Assembly: GCA_003609755.1 (NCBI GenBank)
Contig: AP017991.1
Location: forward strand, 2,373,501 to 2,437,500
Direction of reading: 5' to 3'
Source of the DNA: Planktothrix agardhii NIES-204
Lineage (GTDB): Bacteria > Cyanobacteriota > Cyanobacteriia > Cyanobacteriales > Microcoleaceae
DNA length: 64,000 nucleotides
The position numbers and the translations under genes were made by a program. A model generated the notes under the pieces. That model did not search any database. It was given only the letters and a program-made list of their open reading frames with translations, and was not told where the DNA came from. Positions 43,506 to 51,449 of the stretch are shown here, one piece after another. Each line of letters opens with the position of its first letter. The first letter of the stretch is position 1.

Positions 43506-44567
43506 CTACATGGGGTATAGTATCTCCTTAGCTTGTAAACAGTCCGCCTTAATTTGAGTTTTAAGGGCATCCAAACAGCTAAATTTCTGTTCTGGGCGCA
43601 GGAATTGTTCTAGGCTAACATTTAAGGTTTTACCATATAAATCCCCCGACCAATCTAATAAATGAACCTCTACGGTGACGTTTTGACCTGCGACCGTTGG
43701 ACGACAGCCAATATTCATCACCCCCGGATGATTCACTAACTCAAAATTAGCATCACTTCCGGTTTCTGTGAGTGATTTCACCCCAGTTTCCGATACTTTT
43801 ACTGCATAAACCCCATACCGAGGTAAGAATTTTTCCGGGGGTAATTGTAAATTAGCTGTGGGAAATCCGATAGTTCTTCCTAACTGTTGACCCTGAACTA
43901 CTGAGCCAACTACATGATAGGATCTTCCTAATAATTGATTGGCTCGACTAATCGCACCTTGTTCTAAGGAGGCGCGAATTTCTGAACTGCTAATCCGTTC
44001 GCCATTTTCACATAAATATAAAGGAACGGTTTCTACCTTAATTCCGTAATTTCCGGCAATCTTTTCTAAATCCTTAACAGTTCCAGCCCGTTTTTTCCCA
44101 AAGTGAAAATCAATTCCGACACTAATATAATTAGGTTGTAATTTTTGAATTAAAATCTTTTCCACAAATTCTAGTGGAGATAAAGCCGCCATTTGTTGAT
44201 CAAAAGGCAATAAAACTAACTGTTTTACTCCCATTCTTTTTAACCATTCCGCTTTTTCATCTAGGGGAGTTAGTAACTTTTTGGGTTGACCTGTAAAAAA
44301 TTCTTGAGGATGGGGATGAAAGGTTACGACTGTACTATAACCGAATTCCGATTCTCCTAAATTACTATCCAAAGGAAATCTATCCCGCGTTAAATGGGCG
44401 GCGGGGTTAGCTAAAAGCATCTCTGTCGGTTGTCGGGAATCAATTTGCGACTTTACACTTAAAATCGGCTGAATCACCTGTTGGTGGCCCCGATGTAAGC
44501 CATCAAAGTTCCCTAAAGCAACGGCAGTAGGCGTTAATATGGTATCGAGCGATGATGTTATCCACAC
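43506..44567 (-). CDS. ribF: Bifunctional riboflavin kinase/FAD synthetase
   Basis: 353 aa. The N-terminal FMN adenylyltransferase domain has A-L-G-N-F-D-G-L-H-R-G-H (about 17-28) and G-I-D-F-H-F-G-K-K; the C-terminal flavokinase has G-R-T-I-G-F-P-T-A-N-L. It converts riboflavin to FMN and FAD. The N-terminal domain carries an insert of about 40 residues (near 40-75) that is longer than in many bacteria. No FMN riboswitch is visible upstream. Confidence 0.95.
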   Translation of the reverse strand: MWITSSLDTILTPTAVALGNFDGLHRGHQQVIQPILSVKSQIDSRQPTEMLLANPAAHLTRDRFPLDSNLGESEFGYSTVVTFHPHPQEFFTGQPKKLLTPLDEKAEWLKRMGVKQLVLLPFDQQMAALSPLEFVEKILIQKLQPNYISVGIDFHFGKKRAGTVKDLEKIAGNYGIKVETVPLYLCENGERISSSEIRASLEQGAISRANQLLGRSYHVVGSVVQGQQLGRTIGFPTANLQLPPEKFLPRYGVYAVKVSETGVKSLTETGSDANFELVNHPGVMNIGCRPTVAGQNVTVEVHLLDWSGDLYGKTLNVSLEQFLRPEQKFSCLDALKTQIKADCLQAKEILYPM

Positions 44568-44650
44568 GCTTCACATTTTGACATAATTTTACATAATTTT
44601 TAAATTTGCGATCGCCATTGTCAGAAAATCTGGTTAGATTAACCCTAGAG

Positions 44651-45541
44651 TTAGGCTGACTGGGAGACAGGAGGACTTGAATTCAAAGGTGAACTTAACT
44701 GAATTGATAATCCTTCCCGGGCAATTAAACTATTTGGAAACTGTTCGGCAACTTGTTCTCCAGTTTTATCCATAAAATCATCATTATGGAGGGGGTCATG
44801 ATGGAAAATTACTAACCGTTTCACCTTGGCTGCTTTTGCTATTTTGACGGCTTCTTGCCAAGTAGAATGGCCCCAACCTACTTTACTGGTTTTTTCGGAA
44901 TGATATTCTTCATCGGTATAGGTGGCATCGTAGATTAAAACATCCGCATTCCGAGCTAAAAATAACACATTTTCATCTAAGCGATCGGGAAAATGTTCCG
45001 TATCACTCACATAAGCTGCGGCATAATTTCGCCAATTGACTCGATATCCGACTGCTTCCCCCGGATGATTTAATAGGGCTGTTTCCACAATAATATCATC
45101 GCTAATTTTGATCGACTTACCAACAGAAATATCAACAAACTTTAAGTCTGCTCCCATAATTTGTAACGGCACTGGAAAATTAGGATGGAGCATTTGATCA
45201 TTCAAACGATGCTGCACTGTTGAACCATCGGGGGCAATTGTACCATAGATATAAAAAGTATTAATTTTAATAAAAGCGGGAACAAAAAATGGAAATCCCT
45301 GAATATGATCCCAATGATAATGACTAAAAAATAAATGCCCAGTTACAGGCATTTGAGCAAGTAAAGATTGTCCGAGGACTCTTAAACCCGTACCCCCATC
45401 AAAAATCAACCGTTCTGAACCAACCCGCATTTCAACACAGGGAGTATTTCCCCCGTAGCGAACTGTTTCCGAACCAGGACAAGCGATGCTCCCTCTGACT
45501 CCCCAAAAGTGAACCGTGAACTGGTTTTGTAAATTAGACAT
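44651..45541 (-). CDS. Metallo-beta-lactamase-fold hydrolase
   Basis: 296 aa. The zinc motif H-Y-H-W-D-H (about 74-79) and later S-D-T-E-H, Y-D-A-T-Y and F-H-H-D-P complete the MBL metal site. The opening W-G-V-R-G-S-I-A-C-P-G and G-G-N-T-P-C-V-E are typical of the PhnP/RNase Z-related branch often called MBL-fold phosphodiesterase. It is cytoplasmic, with no signal peptide. The substrate is unknown; cyclic nucleotide or phosphodiester cleavage is the family expectation. Stands between ribF and a membrane protein gene. Confidence 0.85.
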   Translation of the reverse strand: MSNLQNQFTVHFWGVRGSIACPGSETVRYGGNTPCVEMRVGSERLIFDGGTGLRVLGQSLLAQMPVTGHLFFSHYHWDHIQGFPFFVPAFIKINTFYIYGTIAPDGSTVQHRLNDQMLHPNFPVPLQIMGADLKFVDISVGKSIKISDDIIVETALLNHPGEAVGYRVNWRNYAAAYVSDTEHFPDRLDENVLFLARNADVLIYDATYTDEEYHSEKTSKVGWGHSTWQEAVKIAKAAKVKRLVIFHHDPLHNDDFMDKTGEQVAEQFPNSLIAREGLSIQLSSPLNSSPPVSQSA

Positions 45542-45750
45542 GTTAATTGCTAGTTGGAGTTAGGCAGTTGAGTGGGTTAAGATAATTAAGTTTTGGCTGG
45601 AAAACTTAATCGTAACCGATTGAAATGCGAGTTGATCTCGGATCAATATTAGCTAATGTGACAAAATGCCATAAACTAGCCATAATGCCATTTTAATATT
45701 AGATCAAATTTGAGATCACAAAACGTAAGACTTAACTTGGGATCGTCAGA

Positions 45751-46227
45751 ATGGATAAAGTCAGTAAAACCCTTGATCATCTTGAGCTAATTCGGATTAG
45801 CCTATCAACCAACGGTCAGCAATTCCTGCATCAAGTTCAAACTCTATTATATTCCAGGGATAGGAGAGTTAATTCTTCCCAGATGTTCCTGGCTTTACCG
45901 CTAGGGCTTAATCTGAACTGGGTTCAACCTTGGAAACGATTACGCCACCGTCGGTATGAACGTTTGAGGAGTTGGTTATTCCTCCTGATTCTATGCGGAA
46001 TTTGGGGCTGGTGGAATAGTAAACTTTTATTTTCAACTGCTTTGGCTATGGCGGTCGTCGGTTGGGTATATCGTTTACGGGAACTTCCGGTTAACTTCAA
46101 CCAATGGGACTGGTATCGACACCTGGAAAAATCTCAACGTCAATTTTTATTGGCGCTGGGGAGTGGAGTGAGTTCCGGGATATTTCTCTATATTTGTTTA
46201 TCAGTTAATGTTATATCAAGAAAATGA
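45751..46227 (+). CDS. Membrane protein of unknown function, C-terminus probably frameshifted
   Basis: 158 aa in this frame. A polar N-terminal 65 residues (helical) leads to a basic R-L-R-H-R-R-Y-E-R-L-R patch and two or three membrane helices (about 73-91, 94-107, 134-152). After S-V-N the frame ends in V-I-S-R-K-stop. In the +1 frame from 46211, 28 coding-like residues follow (L-Y-Q-E-N-E-P-F-V-R-E-A-L-L-E-G-L-Q-I-L) and stop at 46297. I infer a one-base insertion near 46208-46213. The function is not recognised. Confidence 0.6.
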   Translation: MDKVSKTLDHLELIRISLSTNGQQFLHQVQTLLYSRDRRVNSSQMFLALPLGLNLNWVQPWKRLRHRRYERLRSWLFLLILCGIWGWWNSKLLFSTALAMAVVGWVYRLRELPVNFNQWDWYRHLEKSQRQFLLALGSGVSSGIFLYICLSVNVISRK

Positions 46228-46307
46228 ACCCTTCGTCCGTGAAGCGTTATTGGAAGGGTTACAAATTCTGGAACAGAATCATCAGCATTATTCTTAGAAA
46301 TTAAAGT

Positions 46308-46898
46308 TTAGAATTGAGCTTGAAAATGATGTAAGATTAATTGACCATCAAAGGTTTCAAAAGTTACTTTTTGAATATTTAAACCCGTGAGTTTTAATTG
46401 AGCATGGGGGAAATTAAGGGCATCGGAACTAATATGATGGGAAACGCTCATTCCGGTTTCTGCTACTTTTTTGCCTTCGGTATCATAAGCCGATAAAACC
46501 GTTGCACTAGAACTGGTAATCATTCCACAAAATTTATGAATGGGATATTTAAAGTTGATTTCTAAATCTCCCCCTTTGGGCGCACCCATGATGACAGTCG
46601 TTGTGGGTTTAATCACAAAAGCGGGATTAGACGGTTGGAGAGCGATCGCATTCTTAAAAGTAATACCCCAATGTTTAAACTGATTTTCAATTACTTCAAA
46701 ACAATTTAAGTCTTCTAATGCTAACCGAATTTTAGTGGAGGTTTTAATTGTAAATTCTTGATCTAAATTTAGTTCTCCCCGTTGAGGATAAACAGTAATT
46801 TCAGCAGAATTGGATTCAGAATAAATAGGAGTTTCTAACTCAAAGAGCTCAATTACATCAACCGCCGGAAAGTCTTCGTCTATCATAAGGTTTTTCAT
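46308..46898 (-). CDS. Conserved protein of unknown function
   Basis: 196 aa, beta-rich and soluble. No signal peptide or membrane helix. Repeated short strands (A-E-I-T-V-Y, E-F-T-I-K-T, V-T-F-E-T-F-D-G-Q-L-I-L) suggest a jelly-roll or carbohydrate-binding-like beta sandwich, but no motif allows a name. The N-terminal acidic segment (D-E-D-F-P-A-V-D-V-I-E-L-F-E-L-E) may be disordered. Stands alone next to the frameshifted membrane gene, convergent with it. Confidence 0.55.
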   Translation of the reverse strand: MKNLMIDEDFPAVDVIELFELETPIYSESNSAEITVYPQRGELNLDQEFTIKTSTKIRLALEDLNCFEVIENQFKHWGITFKNAIALQPSNPAFVIKPTTTVIMGAPKGGDLEINFKYPIHKFCGMITSSSATVLSAYDTEGKKVAETGMSVSHHISSDALNFPHAQLKLTGLNIQKVTFETFDGQLILHHFQAQF

Positions 46899-47276
46899 AA
46901 TTACCCAAAGCCAAATTATTGATACGACAGGGTTGATTCCACCGTTCTGGTGTCAAACTGCTATCTTTTAGGAGGATGTGTCCAAAAAGAAGTGCTTAAC
47001 CCATGAGGGGTATCACCCCCTATTATAAACAAGTGGAGAAAATTTGCAAACACTGGTCTAGGATTAACAAGATCCTACAAAGGTTCTGAGGCGGAATCGG
47101 GAAGATTTGGCAAGGAGAGGCAGGGGAGACAGGGGAGGTAAACTCTTGTTATTACCCATTACCGATCACGGATTTAAGAAGATTACGCAGATTAACACAA
47201 ATTAAAATCCGTGAAATCCGTGAAATCCTCTTAAATCCGCGATCCCCATTACTTATTATTTTTCAAGAGGTTAATA
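46899..47276. other. Gene-free region with dispersed repeat
   Basis: 378 bp between divergent genes. It contains a GAGGGGTATCACCCCCT hairpin (about 47007-47024), a purine-rich GGCAGGGGAGACAGGGGAGG tract (about 47120-47140) and copy 2 of the 85-bp palindromic repeat. No gene is seen. Confidence 0.55.
47162..47247 (-). repeat. 85-bp dispersed palindromic repeat, copy 2
   Basis: Reverse orientation relative to 31673-31758, with only a few differences. The two ends pair (GATCACGGATTTAAGA against TCTTAAATCCGCGATC), so the transcript would fold into a long imperfect hairpin. Confidence 0.75.
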
Positions 47277-48158
47277 ATGTTTGAACCCAATGGATTTGGT
47301 CAGCGTTCAATTGTCACATCTCTAGGCAGAATGGTCTATTACACGGCGGAGACTGCCCCCTGGAATATTAATGAAGAATTACCCCCATTAGTATTTTTAC
47401 ATGGATTCGGTGGGGGATCTTCTGCTTATGAATGGTCAAAAGTTTATCCCGCATTTGCGAATGAATACCAAATTTTAGCCCCCGATTTAATCGGTTGGGG
47501 ACGTTCAGAACATCCAGCAAAAAGTTATAAAATTGAGGATTATCTAACCACAATTACCGAATTTTTAGAACAAACTTGTTCAACTCCCGCTATTGTAATA
47601 GCCTCCTCCCTAACCGCAGCTTTTACCATTCGAGTCGCAATTCAACGTCCTGATTTGTTTAAATCACTTATTTTAGTAACTCCCTCTGGATTATCTGATT
47701 TTGGCAAAGATTATGGACAAAGTTTATTCAGCCAAATAGTGAAAACACCTTTCTTAGATCGAGTTTTGTATTTTACCGGAATTGCTAATCAGGCTGGGAT
47801 TTACGGTTTTTTACACAATCGGCAATTTGCCCAACCTGATCGAATTTATTCCGAAATTGTAGAAGCCTATTTAAAATCGGCTCAACAACCGAATGCCGAA
47901 TACGCAGCTTTGTCTTTTGTGGGGGGAGATTTGTGTTTTGATTTATCCTTATATATCAGTCAACTGACGACACCTACGGCTATTATTTGGGGTGAGAAAT
48001 CATCCTTTACCAGTCCCGAAACGGGTGAACGTTTAGCTAACTTAAATCCAACGGCGATCAAGGTTTTTCAAAAAATAGATAATGTGGGATTAACACCCCA
48101 TTTAGAACTTCCCGCCGTTACCATTGGGGTAATTCGTCAATTCCTGAAAATGTTTTAA
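47277..48158 (+). CDS. Alpha/beta-fold hydrolase with altered nucleophile elbow
   Basis: 293 aa. H-G-F-G-G-G (about 42-47) is the oxyanion region and P-D-L-I-G-W-G-R-S is typical of the fold. The nucleophile elbow is A-S-S-L-T (109-113) in place of G-x-S-x-G, with Ser111 as nucleophile. The catalytic acid strand, I-I-W-G-E-K-S, lacks the usual Asp, while a late His (T-P-H-L-E-L-P) is present. It may be an esterase-like protein with weak or changed activity. No partner gene is nearby. Confidence 0.8.
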   Translation: MFEPNGFGQRSIVTSLGRMVYYTAETAPWNINEELPPLVFLHGFGGGSSAYEWSKVYPAFANEYQILAPDLIGWGRSEHPAKSYKIEDYLTTITEFLEQTCSTPAIVIASSLTAAFTIRVAIQRPDLFKSLILVTPSGLSDFGKDYGQSLFSQIVKTPFLDRVLYFTGIANQAGIYGFLHNRQFAQPDRIYSEIVEAYLKSAQQPNAEYAALSFVGGDLCFDLSLYISQLTTPTAIIWGEKSSFTSPETGERLANLNPTAIKVFQKIDNVGLTPHLELPAVTIGVIRQFLKMF

Positions 48159-48216
48159 GGCTGTTGTTCAACCCTAGGTAAAATAAGACTATGATTCCAA
48201 AGTAACTGTTAAGTTT

Positions 48217-48402
48217 ATGGCTAATACCGATTATTTCGATGAACCCCAGTGGCTTCCCGAAGCCAAGGTCAAACTGAAAAATATTCCCTATTTTGTTCGG
48301 ACTCAGGCTAGACAACGTATTGAACAACTGGCCAGGGAAGCCGAACAAGGAATTGTGACCCCAGAAATGGTGGAACAAGCCCGCTTAGAATTTGGCCAAT
48401 AA
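48217..48402 (+). CDS. Small PCP-reductase-domain protein
   Basis: 61 aa. [21 protein letters not shown] and [15 protein letters not shown] match the C-terminal domain of light-independent protochlorophyllide reductase subunit B (PCP_red). Here the domain stands alone, as in several cyanobacteria. It has no catalytic cysteines. A role in chlorophyll metabolism is possible by domain only. Confidence 0.85.
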   Translation: MANTDYFDEPQWLPEAKVKLKNIPYFVRTQARQRIEQLAREAEQGIVTPEMVEQARLEFGQ

Positions 48403-48535
48403 CCCATCCCTTTGAAAAACAAAACCCAGAACTTGATTCTTAACTCTCCCCGACCCCCTGACTATAAAAATTGACCCTAACGCTTTAAACTGAAGGGTAG
48501 GATTTTATTGTTTTTTAAGGTTAATTACATTAACG

Positions 48536-49261
48536 GTGAGAAAAGTAATTATTGCGGGTAATTGGAAAATGTTTAAAACCCAATCGGAAGCTCAAGAGTT
48601 TCTGCAAGGGTTTACTAATCATTTAGATGATACTCCAGAAGACAGGGAAGTGGTGCTGTGTGTACCCTTTACCACATTGGGTGTCATGTCGAAAAGTTTA
48701 CATGGGAGTCGAATTTTCCCCGGTGCTCAAAACATACATTGGGAAGATTCTGGAGCCTACACGGGGGAAATTTCTGGCCCGATGTTACTAGAATTTGGTA
48801 TCCGTTATGTTGTTGTCGGTCACAGTGAACGACGTCAATATTTTGGCGAAACCGATGAAACTGTGAATTTGCGACTTAGAGCGGCTCAACGCCATGGTTT
48901 AACCCCCATTTTATGTGTGGGAGAAACCAAACAACAACGGGATGCTGGAGACACCGAAGGGGTGATTTTCTCTCAGTTGGAAAAGGATTTAATTGGGGTT
49001 GATCAAAATAATTTAGTCATTGCTTATGAGCCGATTTGGGCAATCGGAACTGGGGATACTTGTGAAACCACTGAAGCGAATCGGGTAATTGGTTTAATTC
49101 GCAGTAAATTAGTCAATTCTAATGTCACTATTCAATATGGTGGCTCTGTCAAACCTGATAATATTGATGAGATTATGGCACAGCCAGAAATTGATGGGGC
49201 TTTAGTTGGAGGCGCTAGTTTACAACCAGAAGGTTTTGCCCGTATTGTTAATTATCAATAA
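48536..49261 (+). CDS. tpiA: Triosephosphate isomerase
   Basis: 241 aa. GTG start before [13 protein letters not shown]. Catalytic His in V-V-G-H-S-E-R-R (about 93-100) and Glu in [11 protein letters not shown] (about 163-173), with the phosphate loop Y-G-G-S-V. It interconverts dihydroxyacetone phosphate and glyceraldehyde 3-phosphate in glycolysis and the Calvin cycle. Full length. The stop runs directly into a tandem repeat. Confidence 0.97.
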   Translation: MRKVIIAGNWKMFKTQSEAQEFLQGFTNHLDDTPEDREVVLCVPFTTLGVMSKSLHGSRIFPGAQNIHWEDSGAYTGEISGPMLLEFGIRYVVVGHSERRQYFGETDETVNLRLRAAQRHGLTPILCVGETKQQRDAGDTEGVIFSQLEKDLIGVDQNNLVIAYEPIWAIGTGDTCETTEANRVIGLIRSKLVNSNVTIQYGGSVKPDNIDEIMAQPEIDGALVGGASLQPEGFARIVNYQ

Positions 49262-49311
49262 TCAGTTATCAGTCATCAGTTATCAGTCATCAGTTATCAG
49301 TCATCAGTTAT
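49261..49311. repeat. CAGTTATCAGTCAT tandem repeat
   Basis: About three and a half direct copies of a 14-bp unit directly after tpiA. It lies against the GC-rich hairpin element that follows. Confidence 0.75.
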
Positions 49312-49313
49312 AG

Positions 49314-49381
49314 CAGGGAACACCGGAACAGCCCCCCCAAACCCCCCGTGCACGGGGGGCTGGGGGGGCAGGGAACACCGG
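49314..49381. repeat. GC-rich hairpin flanked by direct repeats
   Basis: CAGGGAACACCGG occurs at 49314-49326 and 49369-49381 in direct orientation. Between them GCCCCCCC pairs with GGGGGGGC and an inner CCCCCCGTGCACGGGGGG is a perfect 18-bp palindrome (49342-49359). The C and G runs could also form a quadruplex or i-motif. Related words occur at 16636-16680. Confidence 0.65.
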
Positions 49382-49519
49382 GGGAAAACACTTTACCGTC
49401 TGGGTTCCAAGATCCGTCTGGTGTCTTAACTGCCTTGGCGGTTGCTATATCAGTTAAAGAGTTTACAGTTAAAAAGTTTATAGATCAAACTTATATTTTT
49501 CCCGCTACCTATTACCCAT

Positions 49520-49543
49520 TCGTAATTCGTAATTCGTAATTAA
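49520..49543. repeat. ATTCGTA tandem repeat
   Basis: Three direct ATTCGTA units lie just upstream of folP. A shorter CGTAATTCGTAATTC copy lies at about 55365-55379 before livH. Confidence 0.5.
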
Positions 49544-49555
49544 CTATAAAAATTT

Positions 49556-50434
49556 ATGACTATTCTCAACCCTTTAAATATTAGAAATAAAAGTCTGGAA
49601 TGGGGAAAACGAACTTATATTATGGGGGTTTTGAATGTAACTCCTGATAGTTTTAGCGATGGTGGGAATTTTAATAGTTTAGAAAGGGCTTTACATCAAG
49701 CGCAACAAATGGTGGAAGCGGGAGTTGATATTATTGATATTGGCGGACAATCAACCCGTCCTGGGGCGGAAATTGTGGGTTTAGAAATAGAATTAAATCG
49801 GGTTATTCCTGTGATTGAAACCATTAGAAATAGTTCTAATCAATTATTGGCAAATATTCCGATTTCTGTTGATACGACTCGTTCTCAGGTGGCGGAAGTT
49901 GCAGTTAAAACCGGAGCGGATATTATTAATGATATTTCCGGGGCTACTTTTGATGTTAAAATGTTATCTGTGGTGGCTCAATTGCAGGTTCCTATTATTT
50001 TAATGCACCTGCGAGGAACGCCTAAAACCATGCAAACTTTGACGGATTATCAGGATTTAATTGGGGAGTTAGAAGGGTTTTTACAAGATAGAATTAAAGA
50101 AGCGATCGCCGAAGGAATTTCACCTCAAAATATTATTATTGATCCGGGGATTGGTTTTGCAAAAACCTTTGAACAGAATTTAGAAATATTGAGGAATTTA
50201 ACAAAATTGCGATCGCTTAATTGTCCGATTTTAGTCGGAACATCTCGAAAAAGTTTTATCGGTCATATTTTAAACCAACCTGACCCAAAACAAAGGGTTT
50301 GGGGGACGGCGGCGACCTGTGTGGTAGCTATTGCTAATGGTGCGGATATCTTACGAGTTCATGATGTTAAAGAAATGGTGGATGTGAGTCGAGTTGCAGA
50401 TGCTATTTATCGGGTGATTCTCGAAAAAGATTAG
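49556..50434 (+). CDS. folP: Dihydropteroate synthase
   Basis: 292 aa TIM barrel. Family motifs: M-G-V-L-N-V-T-P-D-S-F-S-D-G-G (about 22-36), G-G-Q-S-T-R-P-G-A and the late G-T-S-R-K-S-F-I-G. It condenses p-aminobenzoate with a pterin diphosphate in folate synthesis. Full length, ATG start. purC follows after 92 bp in the same direction. Confidence 0.96.
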   Translation: MTILNPLNIRNKSLEWGKRTYIMGVLNVTPDSFSDGGNFNSLERALHQAQQMVEAGVDIIDIGGQSTRPGAEIVGLEIELNRVIPVIETIRNSSNQLLANIPISVDTTRSQVAEVAVKTGADIINDISGATFDVKMLSVVAQLQVPIILMHLRGTPKTMQTLTDYQDLIGELEGFLQDRIKEAIAEGISPQNIIIDPGIGFAKTFEQNLEILRNLTKLRSLNCPILVGTSRKSFIGHILNQPDPKQRVWGTAATCVVAIANGADILRVHDVKEMVDVSRVADAIYRVILEKD

Positions 50435-50526
50435 GAATTATTATTGCCACTTAAGCGACAATAGCTGTTAAAATAAATATAATCTGATTTATAATTAATT
50501 GTTTAACCTTTAAATAGTCTATTTCT

Positions 50527-51267
50527 ATGTCTACTCCCCAAAAACTCTACGAAGGAAAAGCTAAAATCATCTATCCAACGGATGAACCTGAAGTATTACT
50601 CGCCTATTTCAAGGATGATGCGACGGCGTTTAATGCTCAAAAACGCGGGACAATTCAAGGGAAAGGAGAAATTAATAATGCGATTTCTAGCCATCTATTT
50701 CAATGTTTAGAAGCAAAAGGAGTTCCGACCCACTATATTGATTGTCCTACCCCCAATGAAATGCGGGTGAAACGGGTTAAAATTGTGCCGATAGAAGTGA
50801 TTATTCGCAATATTGCGGCGGGAAGTTTATGTAAACAAACTGGGATTCCTGCGGGTACAATTATTGAACCGACTTTAGTAGAATTTTGCTATAAAAATGA
50901 TGAATTAGGCGATCCATTATTAACACGGGAACGGCTATTATTAATGAAATTAGCCACGCCGGAACAGTTGGAAAAAATTGCCCAGTTATCCTTACAAATT
51001 AATCAAATTCTATCGGGATTTTTTAATGAATGTGGAATTACTTTAGTGGATTTTAAATTAGAATTTGGGATTACTTCTCAGGGTCAATTGGTACTCGCCG
51101 ACGAAATTAGTCCTGATACCTGTCGTTTGTGGGATCAATCCGAAACAGACCCCGACCGCAGAGTTTTGGATAAAGACCGCTTCCGTCGAGATTTAGGAAA
51201 TGTTGAATCTGGGTATCAACAAGTGCTTAAACGGGTTTTAGAGCATAGCTCCAATCCATCGGAATAA
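50527..51267 (+). CDS. purC: Phosphoribosylaminoimidazole-succinocarboxamide synthase
   Basis: 246 aa. The N-terminal L-Y-E-G-K-A-K-I-I-Y is the ATP-binding beta hairpin; further signatures are E-V-I-I-R-N-I-A-A-G-S and L-V-D-F-K-L-E-F-G, and D-E-I-S-P-D-T-C-R for substrate. It makes SAICAR in purine synthesis. Normal length and motifs. Confidence 0.97.
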   Translation: MSTPQKLYEGKAKIIYPTDEPEVLLAYFKDDATAFNAQKRGTIQGKGEINNAISSHLFQCLEAKGVPTHYIDCPTPNEMRVKRVKIVPIEVIIRNIAAGSLCKQTGIPAGTIIEPTLVEFCYKNDELGDPLLTRERLLLMKLATPEQLEKIAQLSLQINQILSGFFNECGITLVDFKLEFGITSQGQLVLADEISPDTCRLWDQSETDPDRRVLDKDRFRRDLGNVESGYQQVLKRVLEHSSNPSE

Positions 51268-51449
51268 AGCTAAATATTTTGATCCCCCTAAATCCTGTTG
51301 TCATGGGGTGTGGGGGTATCACAACCTGTGATTTTCAAAGTTTTTCGATGTAGAAGTGTCAAAGCTTGTTAAGATGTCAGATGTCGCAGCAATGGCAACG
51401 GGTGTAACCATCTCTCTAAGCCTTCGCTGAGGATCGACAAATTGTAGGT

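Noticed and set aside
49261-49311. CRISPR-like tandem repeat
   Set aside because: Units are contiguous, about 14 bp, with no spacers and no cas genes in the window.
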